Shown here: in pieces, positions 50,316 to 57,785 of the stretch
Layout of the letters: every line of letters begins with the position of its first letter
Numbering within the stretch: position 1 is the first letter of the stretch
Source of the DNA: Verrucomicrobiia bacterium
GTDB lineage: Bacteria; Verrucomicrobiota; Verrucomicrobiia; Palsa-1439
Direction of reading: 5' to 3'
Assembly (NCBI GenBank): GCA_035577545.1
Contig: DATLVI010000034.1
Span: forward strand, 186,001-250,000
Length of the DNA stretch: 64,000 nucleotides
Made by a program: the position numbers and the translations under genes
The notes under the pieces: generated by a model
Database searches by the model: none
Told to the model about the DNA's origin: nothing
Seen by the model: the letters and a program-made list of their open reading frames with translations, nothing else

Positions 50316-50347
50316 TGAGAATGTTCGTTCGGGAAGCATTAAAATAA

Positions 50348-50363
50348 TTGGTATGGATACCAA
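50348..50363. promoter_or_regulatory. LacI-type operator of regulator 2, site 1 (GH30 gene)
   Basis: TTGGTATGGATACCAA has perfect 7-bp arms around GG. It lies 33 bp before the chosen GH30 start and matches the two GGTATCGATACC sites at 50476 and 52706. Confidence 0.7.
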
Positions 50364-50454
50364 AAACAATCGTAATTGTCACTCGCAATCTGTGCCGCGG
50401 GGATGAAGCTGGACGTTACCAGCAGGCGCCCGCTCATTTTTTGAGAGATTGGGA

Positions 50455-50489
50455 TTGACAAAATCGGATGGTTTTGGTATCGATACCTC
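50455..50489 (+). promoter_or_regulatory. Promoter with operator over the -10 box, site 2 (second PEP-CTERM gene)
   Basis: TTGACA (50455-50460) is followed after 17 bp by TATCGA (50478-50483). The palindrome GGTATCGATACC (50476-50487) contains this -10 box, so repressor and polymerase would compete directly. Confidence 0.72.
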
Positions 50490-50545
50490 CAGCGAGTCGG
50501 GAAGTACAGCGTGACGGGTAAACCAATCCAAATGGAGAAGCAGGC

Positions 50546-51331
50546 ATGAACAAAATCCTATTATGTATCGTTAGTTTGGTGAGTGCTGCCAGTTTGGCAT
50601 CGGCAGCCAATAATGTGTCCTACACGGCAACAGCTAATCCAGCTAGCAACCCGGATGGAGTAGATCAAAGTGCAAACCCCGTTGATGTTTGGACGGTAAC
50701 CACCACCCCGGGGTTCAACGGCACTGATGGCTCGGGAAGCTATTACGGTTCCCAACCCAGTCTGGGCAATGCCTGGCAGTTGTTTAGCTTCCAGAACTCC
50801 GGAGTTGGACATGGTGGAAGTGCGTTTGCCACCACTACATTTGCTGGCGGAGCTTTGGCTATCGGACAAACCGTTTCTATCAACTTCAATATGCGGGCCC
50901 TCGACGCCCCGGGCGGTGGCACTAATCTATCAATTAACGGGCAGGCTGGCATTAGTTTGTTGAATGGCTCTGGTAGCGCAATTACATTTGCGATTATTGG
51001 AGGTGGCCCCAATAATTACTACTATACCGATGCCGGGTCCACGGGTGCCAATGCAGGGCCCATGCCTTACCAATATCAGAGCTTCTTTAACATTGCCATT
51101 ACTGCTACAGGCCCCGGTACCTATAGCGCCGTTGCTGGTTCAGACAGTTGGAGTGGCACATATTCCGGATCCCTTATTGGAATGCAAGTGTTCGATTCCA
51201 AGGGGGGCAATGGCAGCGATGTCGGGTTCAATAATTTAATGGTTGTTCCTGAACCCGGCACATTCGGCCTTGTTGCAGGTGGCTTGGCGGTTTTCGGATT
51301 GGGATTCCGTCGGCGCGCCCGGCGTTCCTGA
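50546..51331 (+). CDS. PEP-CTERM sorting domain protein
   Basis: This 261-aa secreted protein has a signal peptide (ILLCIVSLVSAASLASA) and the C-terminal signal VPEPGTFGLVAGGLAVFGLG followed by FRRRARR. The middle part is rich in Gly, Ser and Asn with beta-type repeats (GSGSYYGSQPSLGNAWQLF) and has no recognised domain. AATGGAGAA lies upstream of the ATG. Its promoter holds the palindromic operator of regulator 2, so it should be induced with the beta-glucan enzymes. It is followed by a hairpin terminator and the regulator gene. Confidence 0.85.
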   Translation: MNKILLCIVSLVSAASLASAANNVSYTATANPASNPDGVDQSANPVDVWTVTTTPGFNGTDGSGSYYGSQPSLGNAWQLFSFQNSGVGHGGSAFATTTFAGGALAIGQTVSINFNMRALDAPGGGTNLSINGQAGISLLNGSGSAITFAIIGGGPNNYYYTDAGSTGANAGPMPYQYQSFFNIAITATGPGTYSAVAGSDSWSGTYSGSLIGMQVFDSKGGNGSDVGFNNLMVVPEPGTFGLVAGGLAVFGLGFRRRARRS

Positions 51332-51359
51332 ATTACCCATCTGTCGGTTGACAACAGCG

Positions 51360-51389
51360 GCCCAACCCGATAAATGCGTCGGGTTGGGC
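51360..51389 (+). terminator. Hairpin terminator after the second PEP-CTERM gene
   Basis: GCCCAACCCGA (51360-51370) pairs perfectly with TCGGGTTGGGC (51379-51389) around an 8-nt loop, followed by a short T-containing stretch. It separates the gene from the LacI gene. Confidence 0.6.
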
Positions 51390-51480
51390 TTGCCGTTGAT
51401 GAGATTCGATGAAACTGGCTCCGCTACGTCAGTCAAGAAGCGTTGACACCACAACACGCGCAATGCTACTGACTATTGCC

Positions 51481-52578
51481 ATGCGAGGCAAAGTGCCCGA
51501 AAAGGTAACGATGGGCGACATCGCGCGCGCGAGCGGTGTTTCGCCGATGACCGTCTCCCGCGTTCTCAACAACAATCCCGCGGTCAAGGAAGCCAGCCGG
51601 AAACGGGTCCTGGCGGTGACAAAGCGGTTGAATTATCATGTGGACATCGTCGCGCGCCAGCTAAGGGCCCAGCACACTTTTCAACTCGGCGTGGTTGTCC
51701 CGTTCCGAGGATTGGTGGGCACCTATTATTTCGGGCAAATTCTCCAGGGGATTCAACAAGTCCTGACGGGAACGGATTATCATATTGCCCTGTATGACAG
51801 CCTTTCAGAGGATTTCAACGACATTCCCAAGTGCGTCAACCTCTGTCACGAGCGACGGGTGAGCGGCCTGATTGTCGTCGCCCCGGAACTCAGCGCCAGA
51901 TTTCCCAAGACCTTTGCCAATTTGAAGATGCCGATCATCGTGGTCGGCAGTTCCCTGGGCCGGCAGGCGATTAGTTACGTCGATGTCGATAACCATGGCG
52001 GCGCCTGCGCGATGACCGAACACCTGATTGGCTTGGGACATACAAAAATTGGGTTCGTCAGCGGTCGAGCGGACATGCGGGACGCCACGCAGCGTGAGCT
52101 TGGGTTTCGAAAGACAATGGAAAAGCACGGGCTGCCGGTCGTGGCGGAATGGATCATTCAGGGTGAATATGAAGCCCGGAAATCGTTTCAGGTCAGCATG
52201 AACCTGCTGGCCAAGAGCGAGCGTCCAACCGCGATCTTCGCAGCGAACGATCAAATGGCTTATGGCGTCATCGACGCTGCCCGTATTTTGGGACTGCAGG
52301 TTCCCGAGGATCTTTCAGTCGGAGGGTTCGATGACATCCAGAGTTCGGCGGAGTTTGTGCCCTCGCTGACTACTGTCGGGCAACCCATGCTGGATCTCGG
52401 CCTGGTAGCGGCGCGTTATATTCTCGATGTTTTGTCCAAGACAGGTGCCGCGGTTCTACATCGGAAATTGCCGGCCCAATTGGTAACACGTTCCTCGACC
52501 GCGATGCCGTCCCAACCATGCCGATTGGCCGCATCCGACGATCCACAGTCCAAGATCTCTCGCATCGACCAGGGCTGA
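51481..52578 (+). CDS. LacI-family transcriptional regulator (regulator 2, beta-glucan genes)
   Basis: With the start at 51481 (MRGKVPEKV) this is a 365-aa LacI protein: helix-turn-helix VTMGDIARASGVSPMTVSRV, then KEASRKRVLAVTKRLNY, and a sugar-sensing domain with VSGLIVVAPE, YVDVDNHGGACAMTEHLIGL, GHTKIGFVSG, AIFAANDQMAYGVIDAA and LSVGGFDDI. An upstream ATG at 51409 is in frame, but its extra 24 residues look non-coding and a TTGACA box (51443) lies within them. Three palindromes of the form GGTATCGATACC near genes on both sides are its probable operators. Confidence 0.9.
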   Translation: MRGKVPEKVTMGDIARASGVSPMTVSRVLNNNPAVKEASRKRVLAVTKRLNYHVDIVARQLRAQHTFQLGVVVPFRGLVGTYYFGQILQGIQQVLTGTDYHIALYDSLSEDFNDIPKCVNLCHERRVSGLIVVAPELSARFPKTFANLKMPIIVVGSSLGRQAISYVDVDNHGGACAMTEHLIGLGHTKIGFVSGRADMRDATQRELGFRKTMEKHGLPVVAEWIIQGEYEARKSFQVSMNLLAKSERPTAIFAANDQMAYGVIDAARILGLQVPEDLSVGGFDDIQSSAEFVPSLTTVGQPMLDLGLVAARYILDVLSKTGAAVLHRKLPAQLVTRSSTAMPSQPCRLAASDDPQSKISRIDQG

Positions 52579-52684
52579 TCGATTTACCCGAGCGGCTGAC
52601 GGGCGGGCCCTCGTGGCGACTGGAATCGAAGAGCGTCCAGCCGCGAGTAAATCGAGGCGTCATTCCAAATAATACAAAAAGTAT

Positions 52685-52719
52685 TTGACACCTTCCGTTG
52701 AATTTGGTATCGATACCAC
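52685..52719 (+). promoter_or_regulatory. Promoter with operator over the -10 box, site 3
   Basis: TTGACA (52685-52690) and TATCGA (52708-52713) are 17 bp apart, and the palindrome GGTATCGATACC (52706-52717) covers the -10 box. The layout is identical to the promoter at 50455, in front of the secreted repeat protein gene at 52764. Confidence 0.72.
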
Positions 52720-52763
52720 AGGCTTAACGACAACTTCGGGTCACGGGAAGGAAACAGCGTATC

Positions 52764-54626
52764 ATGAAAAGAATTACCTTTTGCGCACACTTCACGAGTT
52801 TGATGGTCGGCTTCGCGAAGACGAGCAACCAAAGCGGGCGAACCGGTCGCCTTCCGAGACAGCGAATGGCAGGACCCTTGTTGAGCGGCGTGTTGCTGGC
52901 GGCAGTGGCGCTGGCCTCGCCCTCCAGTCGAGCTGCCCTGGTGACGTATGACGGCTTTAACTACCCCACCATCGGCCCCTTTACCATCGACGGACAGCCA
53001 AGCAATGGCACGCAAGCGTCCAACGGATGGGACAATGTGACGTGGGGGCAATTCTTCGCCGGCGGCGCGAAAAGCTACGTCGTCACGAACGGCAGTCTGG
53101 CGGATCCCAGCGGGTTGCTGTACAGGTATTCCAATTGTGTCTATACGACCGGGGGTTCTGCGGGGCGCTACAACACGACTCCGGCAAACTGGGCGACACC
53201 GGGCGCCACCTATTACTTCAGCATTCTCATCAAGCCCGCGAACACGCCGGTAACGACGAACTATTACGGTTTGCTGTTCCTCAGCAATGGCGGCAATACA
53301 GGGGATGGGCACAACCTCTTTGCTGGCAAGAATGGTTCCGGACTTAACTGGGGCCTTGAATACTCCACAAACGTCATATCCGGCAACACGACGAACCTGT
53401 CCTTTGTTGATACCTATTCCGGGGTGCCGGCGACCGCGAACCAAACCGCCTTCTTGGTGGTGCGCGTCGACTTCAATTTCGGCACACCCGATGTGTTCAG
53501 TCTCTATGTGAATCCGACGCCGGGCGGTCCTGAACCGGCTACCCCGGATGCGGTGCTCACCAACGATATCGGCACTCAGAACGGCGTCGAGATGCTCACG
53601 GGCAATGGGGGCGCCGCCTTCTTCGATGAAATCCGGCTGGGGGCGACATTTGCCTCGGTGACGCCGACGACGAGCGCGACGGACCCCAACCTGCTCACGT
53701 GGGAACAATTCGCCTATAATCAGGGCACGAGCCTGGGCACACTCAATGGCCAGCCCAACGATGGCACGCAAGGCTCGAATGGATGGGATGGTGTTACGTG
53801 GGGACAATTCCTCGGCGGTGCAAACGGTTACACCATCGGCAACGGCAGCCTTTCCGATCCGAGCAACATGCTAGTGACAACCGGAAATCGCGTGCAAACC
53901 TCGGGTGGTTTCGCGGGGCGCTTCAATGTTTATACGGGCCTGCCGGGACATACGAATGCGAACCCCACGTACTACAGCGTCCTAATACGGCCTGACAATC
54001 TGGGTGCCACCAACGGTATCGCTTATCTGCAGATCTTCGGACAGCCGAATGGAAATGATCTGCTGGCAGGGAAGCTTACTGGAAGCACTTTTTGGGGGCT
54101 TCAATCGGGGACCAACTTGGGGCAAGCGTTTTCCACCGTGCAAGCCGTGTCGAATCAGACAGCGTTCCTGGTGGTGCGCGGCAATTATGTTCAGGGTGGC
54201 CCCTCCACGTTCCTACTCTATGTAAACCCAACGCCGGGTGCGCCGGAACCTGCCACACCGGATGCGTCGGTTTCATTCAATATCCAAACTCAGAATGGGG
54301 TCGCTTTCAATACGCAGAACGGGGCCGCGGCCAGCTTCGACGAGATTCGCGTCGGCACAAACTACGCCGATGTCACGCCGGCGGTGACGGTGGTCGCGAA
54401 TCCTTTCGTCATCACGTCGATCCAGCTCCTGGGCGGTACGAACGCGGTGATCAGCTTCACCACAACCTCTACCAACGTCTATAGCGTGGAGGCAAATAGC
54501 GACCTCGTCACCGGTACGTGGACTACGGTAGCCAGTGGCATACCGGGAACTGGCGGGATTGTCCAAAGTACCAATGCGGTGCCGCCTGGCGCCTTGAAGA
54601 GGTTCTACCGCGCCCGGCACCCCTGA
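52764..54626 (+). CDS. Secreted protein with two tandem LamG-like ~240-aa repeats
   Basis: This 620-aa protein has a long basic N-terminus before a signal-type helix (LLSGVLLAAVALASPSSRA); an ATG at 52867 (MAGPLLSG) may be the true start. Two repeats start at about residues 60 and 309: YDGFNYPTIG...GQPSNGTQASNGWDNVTWGQ and WEQFAYNQG...GQPNDGTQGSNGWDGVTWGQ. Each ends LYVNPTPG-EPATPDA...FDEIR(L/V)G, a laminin-G/concanavalin-like fold. The C-terminal module (SIQLLGGTNAVISFTTTS) ends FYRARHP. It is probably a glucan-binding surface protein. The promoter has an operator of regulator 2. Confidence 0.72.
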   Translation: MKRITFCAHFTSLMVGFAKTSNQSGRTGRLPRQRMAGPLLSGVLLAAVALASPSSRAALVTYDGFNYPTIGPFTIDGQPSNGTQASNGWDNVTWGQFFAGGAKSYVVTNGSLADPSGLLYRYSNCVYTTGGSAGRYNTTPANWATPGATYYFSILIKPANTPVTTNYYGLLFLSNGGNTGDGHNLFAGKNGSGLNWGLEYSTNVISGNTTNLSFVDTYSGVPATANQTAFLVVRVDFNFGTPDVFSLYVNPTPGGPEPATPDAVLTNDIGTQNGVEMLTGNGGAAFFDEIRLGATFASVTPTTSATDPNLLTWEQFAYNQGTSLGTLNGQPNDGTQGSNGWDGVTWGQFLGGANGYTIGNGSLSDPSNMLVTTGNRVQTSGGFAGRFNVYTGLPGHTNANPTYYSVLIRPDNLGATNGIAYLQIFGQPNGNDLLAGKLTGSTFWGLQSGTNLGQAFSTVQAVSNQTAFLVVRGNYVQGGPSTFLLYVNPTPGAPEPATPDASVSFNIQTQNGVAFNTQNGAAASFDEIRVGTNYADVTPAVTVVANPFVITSIQLLGGTNAVISFTTTSTNVYSVEANSDLVTGTWTTVASGIPGTGGIVQSTNAVPPGALKRFYRARHP

Positions 54627-54665
54627 ACGCGGTAATAACAACGTCATGACAGGAAATGGGAATGC

Positions 54666-54752
54666 GGAGCGCAGTTGTCATGGGCAAGAAATCGAACATG
54701 CAACAATCAAGCCTCGTTCATGACTCGGTGAACTGCTGCACAACTGCGCTCC
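54666..54752 (+). other. Structured intergenic element, copy 2
   Basis: GGAGCGCAGTTGT (54666-54678) pairs perfectly with ACAACTGCGCTCC (54740-54752) around a 61-nt loop that contains CGTTCATGACTCGGTGAAC. It shares stem sequence and loop string with the element at 46496. It lies between the secreted repeat protein and the GH1 gene. Confidence 0.5.
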
Positions 54753-54849
54753 AACTCCCTTGCGTAGGTTTCTCGGCAATCGGATGCAAACGCAACCCGT
54801 AAAAGGTAATCACAACAGGATTCACGCGGGATCCGTGGATAAGACTTCC

Positions 54850-56256
54850 ATGGATTCCACCGGCGCGCCTGGCAAGCTCACGGATAAAGCGCCGCGCGGC
54901 CTTGGCCGCAGTCGGCGACGTCTGAGCCGCAGCTATTCCTTTCCCAAGAGCTTTGCCTGGGGAGCGGCCACGGCGGCGGCGCAAATCGAGGGGGCGGCTT
55001 TTGAGGATGGGAAGGGTGAGTCGATCTGGGACCGGTTCGCCAGGGTGCGGAAGATCGATGCACCGACGATTGCGTGCGACCACTATTATCGCTATCGCGA
55101 GGATGTCGCCTTGCTGCGGCAACTCGGCGTCGTCAATTACCGGTTTTCCGTTGCATGGCCGAGGATTATTCCTCGGGGTGAGGGTGAGCCGAACCCCAGG
55201 GGTTTTGATTTCTATGATCGGTTGATCGACGCGCTCCTGGAAGCCGGTATCACGCCCTGGGTAACATTGTATCATTGGGATCTGCCCCAGACTCTCGAAG
55301 ATCGCGGAGGCTGGCGGGTACGGTCCACACCGCAAGCCTTTGCAAAATACGCGCAACTGGTGGTCCAACGGTTCGGCGATCGCGTCAAACACTGGATGAC
55401 TCTGAACGAAATTCTGCGATTTGTGCCCTGTGGATACGGTCATGGCTGTGATGCGCCGGGGGCGACGGAATCGGCTGCGGTGGTCAATCAAGCGTACCAT
55501 CACACGCTCCTGGCCCATGGATATGCCGTCGAAGCAGTCCGCGAGTATGGCGGCAAACGGGCTTGCGTCGGCTTGGTTCACAATCCACCGGCCCCTGTGC
55601 CAGTAACGGAGACGCCGATCGACATCGCCGCCGCGCGCGCGGAATACACCCGGCACACGGCGCAACTCATGGGGCCGTTGTTCCTTGGCGACTACTCGCC
55701 GGCGTTTCTGGAAGCCGCCGGCGCGGACGCACCGCGGGTGGCGTCGGGCGATCTTGCGTTGATCTCGCAGAAGACGGACTTCTTCGGATTAAATGTTTAT
55801 TATGGCGACTTCGTCCGCGGCACGACCGACGGCCAGGCGGAACGGATCGCGCTTCCGGCCCAGTATCCCAAGGCGGACATTTCCTGGCTCAACATCACGC
55901 CGCAAGCCATCTACTGGGCAATCCGCCACGCCCAAGAGGTGTACGGTGTGTCGACATTTTACATCACTGAAAACGGTGTGCCTTACACGGATCAGGTCCA
56001 GCCGAGTGGAGAGATTCATGACCTGGGTCGCCGCGAGTACCTGAGAAACCACCTGATCTCGCTGCATCGCGCCATCGAGGAAGGATTTGATGTTCGCGGC
56101 TATTTCCTGTGGTCACTATTGGACAATTATGAATGGGCCGAAGGATATGCCAAGCGCTTCGGCATCGTGCATGTTGATTACGAAACACTTCGGCGGACAC
56201 CCAAGCTCAGTGCGCACTGGTATTCGAAGGTGATTGAATCGAACGCTGTTGTGTAA
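54850..56256 (+). CDS. GH1 beta-glucosidase
   Basis: This 468-aa GH1 enzyme begins its domain at [20 protein letters not shown]. The acid/base is Glu187 in TLNEI (usually TLNEP) and the nucleophile Glu374 in [21 protein letters not shown] and [20 protein letters not shown] complete the family pattern. It should release glucose from beta-linked gluco-oligosaccharides. No signal peptide is seen, so it is probably cytoplasmic, acting on imported oligosaccharides. The start is uncertain: in-frame ATGs at 54784 and 54850 lack good ribosome-binding sites. Confidence 0.92.
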   Translation: MDSTGAPGKLTDKAPRGLGRSRRRLSRSYSFPKSFAWGAATAAAQIEGAAFEDGKGESIWDRFARVRKIDAPTIACDHYYRYREDVALLRQLGVVNYRFSVAWPRIIPRGEGEPNPRGFDFYDRLIDALLEAGITPWVTLYHWDLPQTLEDRGGWRVRSTPQAFAKYAQLVVQRFGDRVKHWMTLNEILRFVPCGYGHGCDAPGATESAAVVNQAYHHTLLAHGYAVEAVREYGGKRACVGLVHNPPAPVPVTETPIDIAAARAEYTRHTAQLMGPLFLGDYSPAFLEAAGADAPRVASGDLALISQKTDFFGLNVYYGDFVRGTTDGQAERIALPAQYPKADISWLNITPQAIYWAIRHAQEVYGVSTFYITENGVPYTDQVQPSGEIHDLGRREYLRNHLISLHRAIEEGFDVRGYFLWSLLDNYEWAEGYAKRFGIVHVDYETLRRTPKLSAHWYSKVIESNAVV

Positions 56257-56284
56257 GCGTTCAGATATAGGATGGAGGCAGGAC

Positions 56285-57040
56285 ATGAATTACAGAAACA
56301 ACCACACAAGGTCGGCGACGACGAGGACAGGGAGTTGCTGGCGGCGCGGTTTCACGTTGATCGAGCTACTCGTCGTTATTGCCATCATCGGTATCCTCGC
56401 AGCGATGTTGTTGCCCGCGCTGAACAAGGCGCGCGCCACCGCCAAAAAAGCTTCCTGCCTGAGCAACGTGAAACAGATCACGCTGGCCTGCATCATGTAT
56501 GCGAATGACAACGACGAACAATTGCCGATTGGCATAACTTACCAGTCGGAATCACCCACGTATGTCAAAAATGCCGACGGTTCGCAGGTAACCAACTTCT
56601 ATCAGGACGTCATTGGCCCGCAGATAGCCAACATCCCGAATCATATCACCCAGGTTTTCAAGTGTCCGGCGGCGAGGATAGTGCCGGCTGCGCTTGGCGG
56701 CCCTGCGCACGTCAGCGATCTTCTGACGGCCCCGTACGCGACCGATTTTCGCTACAACTGTTACGAATCGTGTCATGATCCAGGCCCTTTCAATACGCCC
56801 GCAGCCGGGCATGCGCCGGGTCGCCGGCTCAGCAACGTCGCCAACCCCTCTGCTGCGGTCCTGCTGGCTGACGTAGTGTTTCCGTACTGGCCGGCGAGCC
56901 TTTTTCCGCACGATGGGGTCAACTGCGGGTACGTGGACGGCCACGCGGAGTGGATACCGACGCAGGCATACTTTGCGCAAGTTACCCCTGGCGGCAGCGA
57001 CAACATGTACGCAAAGTTCTGGACCACCGGCTGGCATTAG
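56285..57040 (+). CDS. Prepilin-type secreted protein (DUF1559-like)
   Basis: This 251-aa protein has a basic leader, then [20 protein letters not shown] with Gly-1 and Glu+5, and [20 protein letters not shown]. The soluble domain reads [20 protein letters not shown] and ends with [11 protein letters not shown] in the H-X9-DG position ([13 protein letters not shown]). A GGAGG site precedes the ATG. It lies 28 bp after the GH1 gene and 4 bp before a secreted binding protein, so it is part of the beta-glucan transcript. Confidence 0.88.
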   Translation: MNYRNNHTRSATTRTGSCWRRGFTLIELLVVIAIIGILAAMLLPALNKARATAKKASCLSNVKQITLACIMYANDNDEQLPIGITYQSESPTYVKNADGSQVTNFYQDVIGPQIANIPNHITQVFKCPAARIVPAALGGPAHVSDLLTAPYATDFRYNCYESCHDPGPFNTPAAGHAPGRRLSNVANPSAAVLLADVVFPYWPASLFPHDGVNCGYVDGHAEWIPTQAYFAQVTPGGSDNMYAKFWTTGWH

Positions 57041-57044
57041 TGAA

Positions 57045-57647
57045 ATGAATCGCCGCGGAAATTGGACGGTTGCCCTGGGATGCCTGCTGATTCCGGTGGG
57101 CATTGTTTCGGCCAAGGTCGCGGTTCTCAACGATGTCGCTCTGCCAAGACTCGTGAATCCGTCGTTTGAGGATCCGGGTGATGCGACCGACTGCGCGGCC
57201 GGTTGGGGACGGTGGGGCCAGTGGATGAATCGCGAGGAGAGTTGGACGCCGGTCCACAGCGGGCGTTGCCTCCTGGGATACCATCACTGGCAAATTCGCG
57301 ATGCGAATGAATCGGGCGTCTATCAAGACGTCGGGCACGCGGTCGCAGGCGCGAGGTGCACGTTCGGCATCTACGCCAATCTGGACAAGGCCAAGAATCC
57401 TGCGCGAGACGCGCTCACTATCGAGTTGCGTCTGGAGTCGACCGTTGACGGTCAGCAGCAGATAGTGGCCTCAAACCTTTACCAGGTGGGCGGCCTCGCA
57501 CCGAATCAATGGGAGAAACTGACCGTCTCTGGCGCTCCGGTTAATGACACGTTGCGGGTGCTGGTGATCGTAAAACCGTCGCCCCAGAATGGGACTCGCG
57601 GGGGAGCCATCCGGTTCGACGACGCATTTTTCGAATTGCCCAGCTGA
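57045..57647 (+). CDS. Secreted carbohydrate-binding-like protein
   Basis: This 200-aa protein has a signal peptide (WTVALGCLLIPVGIVSA) followed by one galactose-binding-like beta sandwich: LVNPSFEDPGDATDC, GYHHWQIRDANESGVYQDVG and FDDAFFELPS at the end. This pattern fits CBM4/9- or CBM22-like modules. No catalytic domain is present. It is likely a soluble or envelope glucan-binding protein. It starts 4 bp after the pseudopilin stop. Longer upstream frames overlap that gene and are not credible. Confidence 0.7.
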   Translation: MNRRGNWTVALGCLLIPVGIVSAKVAVLNDVALPRLVNPSFEDPGDATDCAAGWGRWGQWMNREESWTPVHSGRCLLGYHHWQIRDANESGVYQDVGHAVAGARCTFGIYANLDKAKNPARDALTIELRLESTVDGQQQIVASNLYQVGGLAPNQWEKLTVSGAPVNDTLRVLVIVKPSPQNGTRGGAIRFDDAFFELPS

Positions 57648-57668
57648 TTGCATTTGGACAACAACATC

Positions 57669-57785
57669 ATGAACGTTTCACGACGAACGTTTGCAAAGTC
57701 TCGCGTTGAGGGGGATTCTCATCGGGCGATGACGGCACCATCCTGTGCGATTCGAGCCGTAAACAAAGCATTCAACGGAAATTGA
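57669..57785 (+). CDS. 38-aa leader peptide with twin-arginine-like motif (uncertain)
   Basis: The frame starts MNVSRRTFAKS, which looks like the beginning of a Tat signal peptide, but the hydrophobic core is missing and the frame ends at 57783-57785. Its TGA overlaps the ATG of the GH5 gene (TGATG), so it could couple translation. It may equally be the remnant of a Tat-exported protein. No ribosome-binding site is seen. Confidence 0.3.
   Translation: MNVSRRTFAKSRVEGDSHRAMTAPSCAIRAVNKAFNGN

Noticed and set aside
52584-53807. 407-aa minus-strand frame over the start of the LamG-like protein
   Set aside because: Crosses the promoter and operator at 52685 and is Arg-rich; shadow.
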